This document shows positions 48,331 to 60,774 of a stretch of 64,000 nucleotides of DNA, in pieces. Where the stretch lies: NCBI GenBank assembly GCA_020081605.1, contig JAHREC010000013.1, forward strand, positions 6,696,001 through 6,760,000, written 5' to 3'. The notes under the pieces were generated by a model. The model made no database searches and was not told the DNA's origin. It saw only the letters and a program-made list of their open reading frames with translations. Source of the DNA: Albifimbria verrucaria (taxonomy: Eukaryota > Ascomycota > Sordariomycetes > Hypocreales > Stachybotryaceae). The position numbers and the translations under genes are program-made. The first letter of the stretch is position 1. Each line of letters begins with the position of its first letter.

Positions 48331-50430
48331 CAGCCAAAGGGGCTCTAACCAGAATCTTGACATAAAGGTCATGATAACCTTGCTCTCTCCCTGAAGCGAT
48401 GATGGCATGAACTTTTCGGAGATATTCACTTTCTCACTGCTGAACTCTTTGGTTAAACGAGATGAAGCGAACCTAGATCTTTCACCAAATTTATGTCTTC
48501 CAGTTTCTTTGACCCAAAGCTGTTTCGTGCTCTTTCTTTCATTCCCGTTCGGATCATGATTTGTGGAAGCTATTGAAAGAAATATCCCATAAGAATCAAT
48601 AGAGTAACCAAGTAAGAAAGTTCTATTTTATTTGATTTGGGGTTTCAATTTCTGTCACTTTTGCTCAAAAACCACGGCGTGTGAGTGTACGGCATCTTAT
48701 ACCCTTTTGAAACTGTTGGGGCGTATTCTACTGTAGTTGTTTGCATGCACAATTCTATGGGATCATAGCTCTGAGCGTTGATCAATGGTTGTCACATCCA
48801 CAGCCTCGGGTATTAGCCTCGGCATCTGTTAACAACGTGCTCGTGATTGTTCATGTTTGTCAAAACTCCCCACTTGTGGTTTAAGAGTCATGCATGATCT
48901 TAAGGTTTACATAGCGAATTGACCCTTGTCTTGGTTGCGTGGCTTCCGCAGCTTTGGTCAATGCCAACGAATCGCCTACGCGTTCATTCCTAGTTGGCTT
49001 TCAAGTCGTACGAAATGTGCACTGGTTGAACATCACGGAATAGCATCCCTGCCGTTGGACTTTGGTTTTCCAAGTCTAGGCCCTGTGGTGACCAATGGGA
49101 CTTTACATCGGGTCTGTTCTCAACCATCTACTGAATTTGGCCGCGTCACCGGGTGACGGTGCACTACTGGAGGTAACCCTTGTCAGGGCCTGAGCATGAG
49201 ACCAAACGACGATGATCCAGAACACAAAAAGAACGAAAGAGGACTAAAAATACGAGAAGTGGGCAAACCAATTGGAGATGGCTTCTAGTCTGTGTTTGGA
49301 ACTGTTCCTGAGAATAGCAATAGGAAGGGGAGCAAATGTACCCGATGCATTGTCATCGTCAAAAGACTCGAGCAGTTGGATGATTGCATGAGTCTAAGGT
49401 AAGGGGGTAGGTAACCTTGCTCGGCCGGCCACAAGGGAGCCCTCACCTGTGCCCCGGCCCCATACATAGCCTGCATGAATTGCTGACACGATTAAAAGGT
49501 CCTTTTTCAGGCTCTTAGCCGAGATCGAGAAGGGCCCAACAAGAGTAATCGTAGGCTTCTCTCTGGCCAGAGACACATAAGTTACCGAGCATCTGAGATC
49601 AGAACTCTGTGAACCCATGCTCCTCATGGCATTCAGACAGGACCCTTAACTCATTCATTGTTTCTCCAACCCGCCCCCTGAACAAGCCACCCCCAGTCCA
49701 AGCGTAGCGTGGCGTTGGTGCTAAGCTCACACACGGGCGGCCCCTGGTTCCCACAATCGAGAGGAGCGAGCGACCGGCCCGCACATCAAGGCTGAAAAGC
49801 GTCGACAATTTCTCCCTGAGAACGCAACAAGCAGCAGCTATCGGCTTGGCCCATTTGGAAGCTAATACTCGATCGGACCTCTAGCAATGACGTCTTGGGC
49901 GCCTGCGTGCATTTGAGCAAGGACACCTCGTTGATATTACACTAGTCCAGCTCCCCGTGGGCTTACTGGTTTGACCTGTCTTTGTCTGCTTCATTTCTCA
50001 CTTTATTGCGGCTTCTTCCTTGGTTGTTCTCCAGTACAAATTTGTTATTCTCTTCATAAAACCTGAGTCGGTCTTATTGCATGGCAGCCGCTAGTCAGTC
50101 TTCTGTATTCTTAGCATATTCGTTGCTTAACTTATAAGGCCTGGACTCTCCCGCATCAACTAAAGGGCCGGTGATCCTGGCTGATCCAGACTTGGCGCTC
50201 TCACTCACGACGACGACCCTGGCTTGGCTGCCGTTGCTGCCTCGGTCTCTACACTCGTCTCAATAGAGGATTGCACAGATGCACTCTCCGCCGAGCCCCT
50301 TGGAGAGTCTCTTGTCATCCTCTAAAAGCTCCCACCTCTCGTGCAACGCGCCGTACCGTTGCTGTCGAGGCCAGGCTCGCCAAGGGGCTCCTCAGGCTGG
50401 TCGAGCGCTTACGGCCCCCTTTCTCGAACG
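48331..50430. other. Intergenic, no gene recognised
   Basis: About 2.1 kb. Short overlapping frames only. The last few hundred bases before 50431 are the 5' region of the Dabb-protein gene. Confidence 0.4.
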
Positions 50431-51091
50431 ATGCGATCGCCATGGCCGACAACGATCGGAGCGACAATTGTCGTTCTTGTTTTCATGACCATTGTCTTCC
50501 TCCAGCTGCATCCCGACCCGCTACCCGACTCGAACCCGATCAAGGCCATCATGGACGCGCAAGCGACCTGCTCTCCACTGCCAACCTCCGAGCTCAACCC
50601 CAAAGGCAGCACATACCTCATGGTGCTGCATTTCAAGGAACAAGCACCTCTCAGCAGTATTTATAAGGTTGGCTTCTCCTGGGCAAGTCTGGCGGACTGG
50701 GCCGTTTACTGACTGGTGCTAGACGGCAAATGCCACAATTGCGCTGAAAGACAACTGCATACATCCCATCACTCGAGATCCATACATTCGAAGCATACGA
50801 GGAGGAAAGGACAATTCCATGGAGCAGACAGATGTGAGTGGTACCGAGCCGTTGTTTCACAGCGTCGAGACAATGCCAGACACGGGCGCGTACATGTTGC
50901 CAACGCGAGGCTGACATTTCCTCCAGACTGGCGGCGGCACGACGCATGCGTTCATCATCGAATTCGACTCCGTGGACCACCGAAACTACTTTGTCGACTT
51001 CGACCCTGCGCACAAAACGTTTAATCTCGAGGTGCAACCTCTACTCATGCAATCCCCCATAATCATCGACTTTACGACCGGTCACTATTGA
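50431..51091 (+). CDS. Membrane-anchored Dabb (stress-response A/B barrel) protein
   Basis: Three exons, 50431-50667, 50723-50833 and 50927-51091, join in phase 0 with clean splice sites (branch-like CTGAC before both acceptors). They give 170 residues without frame breaks. Residues 10-27 form a single membrane helix (GATIVVLVFMTIVFLQL) right after a short N-terminus, so the domain faces the lumen or outside if type II. The Dabb-like fold is seen in STYLMVLHFKEQAPLSSIYK, DPYIRSIRGGKDNS, and TTHAFIIEFDSVDHRNYFV followed by DPAHKTF, the hallmark of the A/B-barrel dimer family. Most Dabb proteins are soluble stress-induced or cyclase-like proteins of varied role; the membrane anchor is uncommon. 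Substrate unknown. Confidence 0.72.
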
Positions 51092-52161
51092 AGATACCCA
51101 ACAGAGAAGACGAGGGGTTACCAGCAGAATTTTGTCCGGCATTAGCGACGCAGCGCCCCCATGCGAGAGCTGAATAAGGGTGCGGCGCAGCAGAAGACAT
51201 CACGGGACCAGAGTGGATATCCACGCCCATGGCCCCAGACGGATAGTCACAACCGATAGATTATCGGACGCTGTCGCTGGCAGAAAGGCCGGGCAAGTGA
51301 GAATACTATGGAACCAGGCCAATGTGCGGGATGATGGTGCCTTGGCCTGCAGGTACAGGAGACGGCGCTATATGCGACATTATACCAGAGGAAGCCCTCA
51401 TGATAGTGGTCAAGTTCGGAACAGCGGAGAGAACTGACTAGAGCTGCCGTACGGTAGCATAATGCAATACAATAATATTATTCTTCATGCCCTATCTTGC
51501 TTCCAGAAGTTCCTACCTTGTCTCGAATCTGCATAGCAACCCTCACTTTTCTGAGCACAGCCGTAGCCACACAAGCCACGGCGCATCTGGAGAGCTTATA
51601 TACGTATGAATGAGACAATGGATGGCAAACTCCAACGTTACATCAATCCCAAGGCTACTACCCAACCAGGGACTCAGCCCTATAACAACCTGGGCAGGCT
51701 CCTGCCGAGATCCTTGACAACCTTGGATATGCAATGATCGGAGACATATTCTATAAGCCTTGACAACTGTGGGGAGATTTTTCCCACTCGGACATATAAA
51801 TTTTGTACCTGCAAGCCACAGGCTGAGCAAAGCGTAAGGCAATACCGGAGACTCGGTACCCTGCATGAAATCCGGCGAACCAGAAGTTGTTGCCTGTTGG
51901 CGCATCTGCCTTGCTCTGCTTTCATTTTCCTCTCTGCCTATATGGCTAGGCTACCTAGTCAGAGCTTGGCTTGAGCTGTCACATCCGCCTCGCACTTTTT
52001 ATTTCTGCTCTTTGCTGCTTAGCTCCTCATAGCTTACTTCAACTTGTACGCGATTATCCGCAGTTTGGAACCTGGAACCTGGAATCTGGATCGCAAGGCA
52101 CGAAATCTTTCGAGCATCAACATGACCAGCCCATGATCTCGGAGCTTGGATCTTCTCTACA
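51092..52161. other. Intergenic, no gene recognised
   Basis: Spacer between same-strand genes; motif-free overlapping frames only. Confidence 0.4.
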
Positions 52162-53952
52162 ATGCACTTCTCACGCCTGCGCAACGTTGTTGCCAGCAAA
52201 CAAGCCCCAGTGCAAAGCACCTCGGATCCTGGAGCCCAGGTTGCAGCGGAGCAACCCAGACGAACCAGCATCACAGACGACTGGGAGGAGCTCTCCCCTT
52301 CCAGCACACAACGCTCGAGATCGTCTAGCTTCGGCGACGATGTTTCTATAGTGTCATGGCACAGTTCGCTGACGCTGAGCATAGACCGCCAGCAGGCTCC
52401 ACCGCCCGCAAGGCCCAGTCGTGATGTCGCTGTCGCTGTCGCTGCCGCTGCCGCTGTCTCTGTTCCGTATGAAGACCCGCCGCCAGACTACGAACTTATT
52501 GCGCCGTCTACCCAAGGATATTCAACTTCGGCCCAGCCAAGGAGCGCAAGAGCTGCTACGAAAGAAACCGAAACCTCTCGTCAAGACCCTCCTCAGCGCG
52601 CCGTGCATCCTCCACTGAAGCCCGCAGAGAAACAGCTTCGTCGTGTTTCATCGGATGCTACACTTGTAGATCCCAAGTGTGCTCCTCCGCAACGCGTCGC
52701 GCCCGATGGCTCCAAAAAGGATGTTTCGCTTCTTGGAAGTCCTATACCATACCGATTCCCAGCTTTCACCAGGTCGAGCAAATCATCGCAGGGACTTGAT
52801 CAGACATTCTTGTTGACTAGCAAGCTCCATGAGCTTGCTAAGAGCCGACTTGACTTGGCAGGCAACAATGGCCTGCCCAAGCCTCAGCACAACGCTACCA
52901 CGTACCACACCACGTTGAGCGAGCTTATCAAGCTTCTTGACGCCGTCACCAAAGAGATTATTCAAGATGACAAAGAGACTGAAACCGCGACGTCGCTCCA
53001 CAAGCTCGGGGTCTCCATCTTGGCCATCTCAGCGCAGGCGAAAGACCTGGAGCCTATCCTGCAAGCATACTCCAAGCATTTCATCTCTCATGGCTCCGGC
53101 CTAGCTGCCGGTCAGTATCCCTCAACTCATGTTTGTGGGATTGGATGGAGGAGGCCAAGTTGCAGCTTCTTTCCGTGAAAGAGGACCTGGAGTCTGCAGT
53201 GAAGAGGGCCACCTTCAAAGGGCACAGGCTTGTTGCTTTGGATATTCTTGCAGAATATTTGCGCCATTCCAAGAAGCTATGGAAGCTGCACGGTACTATG
53301 GCTGAGTTTCTACCCATCATTAAAGGGTAAGTTCTACAACACATTATGTGCGGTCGGCTTTCTGATGACTTGTCGCAGCGACTTTGATCTTTTCAACACG
53401 CACCTGATGACGTTTCCCACGCTGAATCTCCGCCCGGGTGAGGCTTCAAGCTCGGCGCGACGCCAGGCGCCTTACCCGGCTGTCGCTCGCATGCGACGTC
53501 AGCTATACGACCTCAAAGATCAGATCGATGCTCATCACACCATCCTCAAAGACCTTCGTAAAACTTGCCCGTTAGCTCATAAGCATGACATGAACCGGGC
53601 CTTGAAGTCGCTTACCACTGTCTCCGCTGCCATCACCACTATTTTAACGAACAACGCGTCTGAGTGGATGGAGTCGGATCTAGCTTCCGGTGGGACCAGC
53701 GATGGATATAAACTCCTCCCGTACGCGGACTTTGTGACCTTGGATGCAGATGTCATTCATGACGTAGCAGGGCATCTGAAGCAGATGCAAGAGGGCCTAG
53801 GTCTGTCCTCGGTGCCTCTCGAGGAAATTTGCTTCACAACGACGCCACTGCGGAATCATCAGCTACACGTGCTTTTGAGCGACGGCTCAATCAAAGAACT
53901 TCTCGCGATCCTGGATTTCACCCAGTCCTTACTCATGCCTAATACGGCGTAA
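52162..53952 (+). CDS. Conserved fungal protein with disordered PPxY region and helical C-terminus
   Basis: The start MHFSRLRNVV (52162) leads a long polar, Ser/Pro-rich disordered stretch with a Val-Ala run coded by imperfect GCTGTC repeats (52421-52460). The segment YEDPPPDYEL contains a PPxY motif that could bind WW domains, for example of a Nedd4-type ubiquitin ligase. From residue 210 on it is helical (LTSKLHELAKSRLDLA, LHKLGVSILAISAQAKDLEPIL, WMEEAKLQLLSVKEDLESAVKRA, LYDLKDQIDAHHTILKDLRKTC). It continues through a 51 bp intron at 53329-53379 to SIKELLAILDFTQSLL. One frame change is needed near 53130 (STH to LWDW). I recognise it only as a conserved fungal hypothetical; the layout suggests an adaptor or scaffold. 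Confidence 0.65.
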
Positions 53953-55652
53953 GGGAAGCAGCGTCCGCAAAGACTTGCGGCCATGTCTGATGAATTGGGG
54001 TCGGATTAGACGGAGTGAATGAAACAGGCTACGAATTTACGATGAGACTTCACGAAATGGTGTTTGTTTTGTGGTATAGCCCAGGGGTAATGTCCAATGC
54101 CAAGACGCAATCATGGACACCTCACGGGCTTGCGATGGGTTTAGTGGTCCTTTTGGACGAGCACGACTCAATCGCCGTACAGAGTATCCAGCATGAAAAT
54201 ATGCTGAGAACTGGTTTTGCATTTAGTCATTTGTTTGAGAGTCAAAACTTTTTCAGTCAACAGGTCATGATACATGGCTATTGTGCTCTGTGTAGCCAAG
54301 TTCTTTACTTTGTTGTGCTTGTTGTGTGTTTCTGCTATGCTGATACAGTATGTACAGTACTGTCAACGTTATGTGCATGTCGATTGATTCTTGAATGGTG
54401 CACGCTCTGGCCATCGTCAAAGCCGTCGGCTCTGGAACATCAAGAAGAAAAACAAGCTTCGTGGTGTTCTATTTCTGTCACTAAACGAACGACGCAACGG
54501 CCAATGCATTGCCGAGACACAATTTGTTTGGCTTTGTCACAGCTGTCCAGCTAGGCTCTTAACACGCTGCCAGCAAGCCATTGCGGCCTCGACGTTAGTG
54601 CACGAGCCCCTTGGGAGAGGGTGGCGCGGGTTCGTTAGTGAAACAAACCACTGTTGGGGAGAAGCAACTAAACGCAACAGCCAGTGCTGTTTTCCCTCAG
54701 TGACAGTTCAGCTTCCCCAAGCTCTGTTTTTCCTAGTTACGAAACATGGACATCAAACTTGATCATCAGCACGACGTCTCGGAAACGTCAACCCCGGCAA
54801 CGCCGCGAGTGTGAGAGAATGAGGTTCCTCTTCTAGGCCTGCCGACCGTGTGTTGCGTGCGACCGATGCTGCAGTGACCATGAATCTGTGCGAGCGGCTG
54901 AGAAACGAAGCAAGTGACAGATGCGGACACCCAAATCGTTGCTGCGTGGCATGGCATGGTGTTGATCGGCGGCCTTGACGCGTGGAGGCCAAGCTATGTG
55001 CTCCTGATTGTCGGGTTCTGGAAGATCATCGACAGTGTCCACCGACATATCTTGGCGTTTGAAGCTTATTCCCAGGCCCAGGTCCCATATATTCGACATC
55101 CCCATGGGCCAGTTGCGGAGCCCTTCTCTCATGCAAGAACGCTGTTTCGCAATGATTGCTGCTCGGGCCTCCGTAGTCGTAGACAGATATGTGTAACAGG
55201 CCCTTGTCGCCCGGACGGAAGCCTGAGGAATGGTCGGATGAGTATCAGATGGCGAGGCATCGAGGTACGGTATACGCCGTCACCACTCATTGTTACCGGC
55301 TCGATGCCGCTCTAGCCATTACGTGACGCGGCCAGCTCTCGCGCAATGAGACGAATCGAACACACGCTGACACATACTCAAGTCGTTATATAAAGTGTGG
55401 CTCCTCCCGTCTCCGTACTGTCCCTTCTTGGCATCAGGATTCCCTCAATCTCTGTCTCATACACAAGGTGCACTTGCACTTTTTCCTTTTCTTTTTCTTC
55501 TTCAGACAAGTCTACAGGCTAGACTCGTCTTTCTATTCACTCCCCAGGCTTGACGCCATTTTCTCCTGTGGTTTGTGTTGGGTGTTCCAGGTCCTTGACG
55601 GGCTGTTCTCTTCTCATATACAACATTTCTACATCTTTACTATTTTTCCAAC
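53953..55652. other. Intergenic; leader of the repeat-protein gene
   Basis: A 179-codon open frame (54015-54554) directly after the upstream stop has no motif and is probably 3' untranslated or chance sequence. The last 250 bases before 55653 are C/T-rich (TTTTCCTTTTCTTTTTCTTC), typical of a highly expressed fungal promoter or leader. Confidence 0.45.
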
Positions 55653-57068
55653 ATGACTGTCAGCTTCTCTGTCAAGCAGGCCGTCTTCGGCGCCCTGCTC
55701 ATGGTCTCGGCAGCTTCGGCCCAGAATATCGATGTGCAAAAACACAACGCTGCCCACCGTAGAGCTGAAGAGGAAGACCACGGCGTGCATGCCCGACAGC
55801 TAGAGGGCCTTCTTGGAGGCGCTGGCGGCGCTGGCGGTGCCGGTGGCCTTGGTGGTCTTCTTGGAGGTGCTGGTGGCGCTGGTGGTGCCGGCGGCGCTGG
55901 CGGTCTCGGTGGTCTCCTAGGGGTGCTGGTGGTGCCGGAGGCGCTGGTGGTGCTGGTGGCCTTGGCGGACTTCTGGGAGGCGCTGGCGGTGCTGGCGCTG
56001 GTGGTGCTGGTGCCGGTGGCCTCGGTGATCTTCTTGGAGGTGCCGGTGCTGGAGGTGCTGCCGGTGGTGCTGCCGGCGGTGCTGCTGGTGGTGCCGGTGG
56101 CCTCGACGGCCTTCTAGGGAGCCGCCGGCGGAGGTGCCGGTGCTGGTAAGAAGGGTGCGGGTGCCGCTGCCGCTGGTGAGACCGCCGGTGATGAGGGTGG
56201 TGCTGCTGAAGAAGGCAACCGTGGCAAGAAGGGCGCTGCGGCTGGCGAAGAGGCCCCGGTAAGAAGAAGGGCGCCGCTGCTACTCCTGGAGCCGAAGCTG
56301 GAACCACTCCCACAGCTCGTCCCGGCCGTGGACGTCCCGCAGCTACACCAGCCCCGGACGTGGTAACGGTGCCAACCGCGGAAACGGCGCTGCTGCTGGT
56401 GATGACACCGAGACTGGTAACGATGCCAACGCTGGCAACGGCCGGGGCAATGGCCGTGGCAACAAAGGTGCTAAGGCTGGTGATGCCAATGCAGGTGAAA
56501 CCGACAACGGTGCTGCTGCTGGCGGTAACGACGCCGAGACTGGTAACGATGCCAACGCCGGCAACGGCCGGGGCAATGGCCGTGGCAACAAAGGTGCTAA
56601 GGCTGGTGATGCCAATGCAGGTGAAACCGACAACGGTGCTGCTGCTGGCGGTAACGACGCCGAGACTGGTAATGGCCGTGGCAACAAAGGCGGTGCCAAT
56701 GAGAACGCAGGTGAGGCTGATAATGAAGGCGCTGGTCGCGGTAACAAGGGCGGCGCCGGCCGTGTCCGTCCCACCCCTACTCCCACTGCCGGAGCCGCTG
56801 CCAATACTCCTGTCCGCCAGACCCCGGCGCGCCAGACTCCCGCTCAGACTCCCGCTCAAACTCCCGCTCAGACTCCCGCCGCCACCCCGGAGCGCCTGGT
56901 GCCACTCCTGCTCCTGGCAACACCGGTCCAACAAGGCCTTCCGACCCCGCCGACGATGCCAAGGTGCCCAACGCCCCACGCCCAGAGTTCGGTCCGGCCC
57001 CGGCGGCCAGAGCCCTGCTCAGGATCGTGCACAAGCTGCGTGCGCGCTCCATGGGTGGCCGAGATTAA
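55653..57068 (+). CDS. Secreted Gly/Ala- and Gly/Asn-rich tandem-repeat protein
   Basis: The start MTVSFSVKQAVFGALLMVSAASA is a clear signal peptide, cleaved before QNIDVQ. After a short charged stretch (HRRAEEEDHGVHARQLEGLL) come repeats of GGAGGAGG and GLGGLLG (to about 56120). Lys-rich spacers follow (GAAGGGAGAGKKGAG), then 41-42-residue repeats rich in Gly, Asn, Asp, Arg and Lys (GNDANAGNGRGNGRGNKGAK) from 56386, and a Pro/Thr-rich tail (QTPAQTPAQTPA). Frame breaks, easily explained by indels in G runs, occur near 55920, 56115, 56255, 56350 and 56895. The intended end is probably TAA at 57066-57068 (MGGRD). Likely a cell-wall, secreted-matrix or surface protein; no enzyme domain or GPI hydrophobic tail is seen. 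Confidence 0.65.
55816..56112 (+). repeat. Gly-Ala tandem repeat tract in coding sequence
   Basis: Imperfect repeats of GGCGCTGGC / GGTGGTGCC encoding GGAGGAGG and GLGGLLG, within the secreted protein gene. Confidence 0.8.
56386..56634 (+). repeat. Two long tandem repeat units (123 and 126 bp) plus a partial third
   Basis: Unit 1 is 56386-56508 and unit 2 is 56509-56634, near identical over most of their length. A truncated third unit follows from 56635. They are in frame, each coding about 41-42 residues. Confidence 0.85.
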
Positions 57069-57329
57069 ATAAGGAGCTGAACTTGGCGTGGTGGTCATCT
57101 TGGTACCAGTAGTATAATTTGATGGAAGGGAAGGGGGTTGCTGTACATGGTATTAATATGACTGAAAGGCGTGAAGCTGTGCTCCGCCGGTCTAGGGATA
57201 TGGCTATAGACTGGATGCTATGGTGTGGCCAATGGCCATAGAACCCGAGATTATAAATGTAAATATGCGGAAAAGCTATGTCCTTTGTGATTGCTTGGGG
57301 TTTGTCGCAGGGTAAGAATAATAGAAAGG

Positions 57330-58624
57330 TCAATACTTACAAAAAGAGCCTCTATGGAGAGTAATACAGGAGCTTTGCTCGCCAACACCAGGCTTAGCAT
57401 ACTTCGTCACTCTATCAACTCCGTTACAATACTCATACAGCCATCGGTCTCCGTTACAACCTCCCTCCTCGTGCTCTAATCCTGCCTCCTTCGCCTTGCG
57501 ATCAGCCAATTCACACAACGCACGCCATTCACTCTCGCCGACACGGCTGACACTCAACCGTGACTGCTTCAGCATCTGCATGTTTTCAAGCGGACCGCCC
57601 TTAGCACCCAGCTCTCGCAGCTCCTTCAGCCCGATGGGCACGGCAAACTTCTTGCGGAACTCGACGTGCACGAGACTCCAGCGAGGCTTGTCTTTGGTGG
57701 ACTGAGGATCGTAGTAAGGCGTGCCGGGACGCCGGGCGGTTGCTGTAATAGGGTGTGAGACGGATACTCGGATGGTCAAGTTGGAGTAGGAGGAAAGAAA
57801 CGTACTATCTTCGGAAAACTCTTTGACAATTTCCATGATGCCAGCGATACCAGGCTCTTTGCAGTTGGAGTGGTAAAAGAAGGCTTTGTCTCCTGCATTC
57901 ATATTCCTCATATGATTGCGCGCTACACCATCAAAGGCGGTTAGTCAAAGTCGTCACATCGTCAAAGGCTCAAAAATGTTCATGTCATCGTACCTGCATA
58001 TGCGCGAATCCCTATCTCACTGTCAGTGTCTCAATTCTACCACGTAGCACGGGTACGGTTACGCACCATCCCAGCCCTCTGGCTTCTTCTTGGCTCTCAA
58101 GTCATCAATTGAGAACCGTACATCGATGCCGTTCTCGTAACGGGTCTCTGGCTCCGCCTTCATGAGCCAGTACCATTCGCCGTCATGTCGGGGCGCCTCA
58201 GGGTTTACGGTAGGGATGTCATCAACATCAGGGTCTTCTGACGCGGCTCGCTCCTTCTTGTCTGATTTCTCTGTGTCTTCATCCTTCGATTTAGTGTTTT
58301 TGGAGTTGGTTTGCTTCTTTTTGGTGTCCTTGACTGGTGCGCGAGCAGCAGGCTTTTGAGGAGGTGTAGGGAGAGGCTCTAGATCGACTTCCTTGGCCTC
58401 GTTCTTTACCTCTTTGGTTCCCTTCTTGGCCTTCTCGGTGCCTTTCTTTACCTCCTGAGCGGTTTTAGGTTTCGTCTGCGGTTTTTGCTTGGCTTTGGCT
58501 GCTCGGCCTCCTTTTTCGCAACCGTCGCCGCTGTCGCCGCTTGACGAGATGAGCGGCGTTTGGCGACAGGCTCAACTTCGGCGACGTTTTCAGCGGCCGA
58601 AGCTGTTCTCTTGCGGGGTGGCAT
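57330..58624 (-). CDS. EVE-domain protein (thymocyte nuclear protein 1-like)
   Basis: The N-terminus (start 58624, [10 protein letters not shown]) is a long Lys/Ala/Pro-rich nuclear-type tail ([21 protein letters not shown]). The EVE fold follows: [29 protein letters not shown], then after an intron with a G-rich acceptor region [92 protein letters not shown] and [15 protein letters not shown] domains bind modified bases in nucleic acids; the human relative is THYN1. A one-base frame break lies near 58500 in the low-complexity tail. The C-terminal 40 residues diverge from the family, and a good donor (GTAAGT, near 57336) suggests one more exon may follow. Confidence 0.8.
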
Positions 58625-60774
58625 ATCTTCTGAGTTATAATGAGATGTCTGGGCGTGCTAAAGAGTGTGGCCTTAAACCGCTGAGCCGCCTGATGATAGT
58701 CGCTGATGGTAAAGTTGAAAGAATGCGCGTGGAGTTCGCGTCTGCAGGAGCTGCACTTTCTTGGCTACCCTGCATCGCCATCAAACACCAGTCTTTGCTC
58801 ATTGCTGATACATGCCATCCCCTGCAGCCACACTATCGCCAAAGCAAAAATAATTGCAATATGGTTTTAACTAAGAAGTGATTGCCAAAGTTCTGAGGGC
58901 CCTGTTTTATTTATTCTTTTAGTGCTTCGTTGAGGATTGTATACCGTATTGCATGGCTAACAACCTTAAAGTCAAGCGTAACAATTATGGATCAAAACCG
59001 TTTTTGATGGCTGAACAGCCTAACCAATCGACACAATCAAACCGGGCGCAGCTCAGCACAGGCCAGAATATTACGAACGACTAGAACCCAAGGACTGTTC
59101 TTTCAGGCCCTTCTAGTACGCTTCTAGATCAATGCAGAGCCTTACTGCTTATCTATTGGAGAGGCAACGCCACGCTCTTACTTTACACATATCGGTAATA
59201 GGTCAAGACACATAGGACGACTTCATATATGCCGAGATGTGTTTGCCTTGATCAAAAGACCAAGCTAACGAAAAGGACATCCATGCATCGAGCTGCATGA
59301 TTCTTAAATTCGGCATATTTGAGGTTGACCACATCCTGCATATTTGAAGTCGACCACAATCGGCATATTCGAAACAGGCCACAGTCCTACAGTTAGGAAC
59401 CGTCACTTGCAGGCGGGGCGATGCAGGACGCCATATACGCAGAGACCAACACAGGTGCAGGGGTCTGGAGCTGCATGCTGCCAGTCCTAGATTCTCACTG
59501 GCGCCTTTCTTTTATTTCCTCTCCGACGAATCCCAAGGGATGTCAACACGCTACCATATCTGGTCTGATGCATTACTGCAGATTGCAAGATGGCGACCAC
59601 AGACGTCCTTGCTTATCCATCCTACCGGGCAGGCCAGTCGCAGGGCTGCGGCTGAGGACTAACGGCAGTTCACGCATCTCGTCGTCCTTTTACGTCGCTC
59701 TTTTGCCTTGGGAGCAGCAATGCAGGCCATCATATCTGGATTAGAGCCATGTGACACCACCCACATCCACGAGCCTACAAGTCGATTCACTGGCCAAAGC
59801 AAACTGTCCGTGCGACAACCACCACAGGTTTTATTGGCGACTATGCCTTTTATCTGCTGACGCATAAGGCATCTGGTAGCGGTTAAAGCAATGCCTCAAC
59901 TTCATCGGCCTGCACCTGGGACAGCACATCCTACCTTCTTTATTAAGTTACAGGAGACATCAAGCCCAACTGCCTTATAAACCCCTAGCGGCGAGTTCAA
60001 TGGCAACGACAATGTAGCACAGTTATTGGTGTTGCAGCAAATCGAGGTGAAGTGGAGGTGGCGGCTGCATTCACCTAACATGGAGTAGAGCTGTGGCGGT
60101 GGGAGAGCTCCCCACAAACATCAGATCAATATGCGAAGGACATCAAAGGGTGCTAGTCATTGCCGGCGATGGAGTGCGACAGTCATGGCAAGGTGGATGA
60201 GCTGATCCGCCGAGTTGCCAACGCCGACATGATCATTGACGCCGGCATGGCCGCGACGGGCGTATATCACGACGAGACCATGTCTATGTGAAGTGTACTG
60301 CTTCAGTAAAACTTCGACGGTAGTGCAGCGCCAGCATGGTCCCAGGGGCGGCTTATAGAAAGCCCAACGATATAGACAAGAAAGAGAGTGATGATGGGTA
60401 TGTAGTGCATGAGGAGGAGGATGACTGAGGCGAGGTGACGTTGGACATGGGGGCCGCTGATTGGCTGGGAGGAGGGGTGGCCTCCTCCCATAAAGCCCTG
60501 GTCCCCCTCGACTCTCCGTTCCTCGTCTCTCCCTCCTTCACATCTTTTCTCTCTTCTTCATTCAAGACGCCCATAAATCATCCCCTTTCTCCTCAGTCAC
60601 TTGACTGAAGCCACTTGGAACCATCGGAGACCACTCAAACACTTGATGACCACTTACACTTACACCATCGCTCCTCTTGGTGTACTACACCTCGCTGTCG
60701 ATCATCCACATCGCCATATAGGACAACCACGCAGAGCAACCACCCTGAAAGAGTCAAAAGACTCCATCATCGCC
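58625..60774. other. Intergenic, mostly featureless
   Basis: 5' region of the EVE gene, then about 1.5 kb without coherent frames, then a C/T-rich leader (60505-60600) before the next gene. Holds the 25-bp triple repeat at 59311-59385. Confidence 0.45.
59311..59385. repeat. Three tandem 25-bp repeats
   Basis: Units at 59311-59335, 59336-59360 and 59361-59385 all begin C(G/T)GCATATT(T/C)GA and contain GACCACA or GGCCACA. All are exactly 25 bp, so the set is in register. Confidence 0.75.

Noticed and set aside
54015..54554. 179-codon frame after the 52162 gene
   Set aside because: No motif, odd composition, directly follows a stop; more likely 3' untranslated sequence.
55699..56979. 426-codon minus-strand frame
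   Set aside because: Antisense shadow of the Gly/Ala repeat protein; repeats of GGC/GCC keep the reverse frame open.
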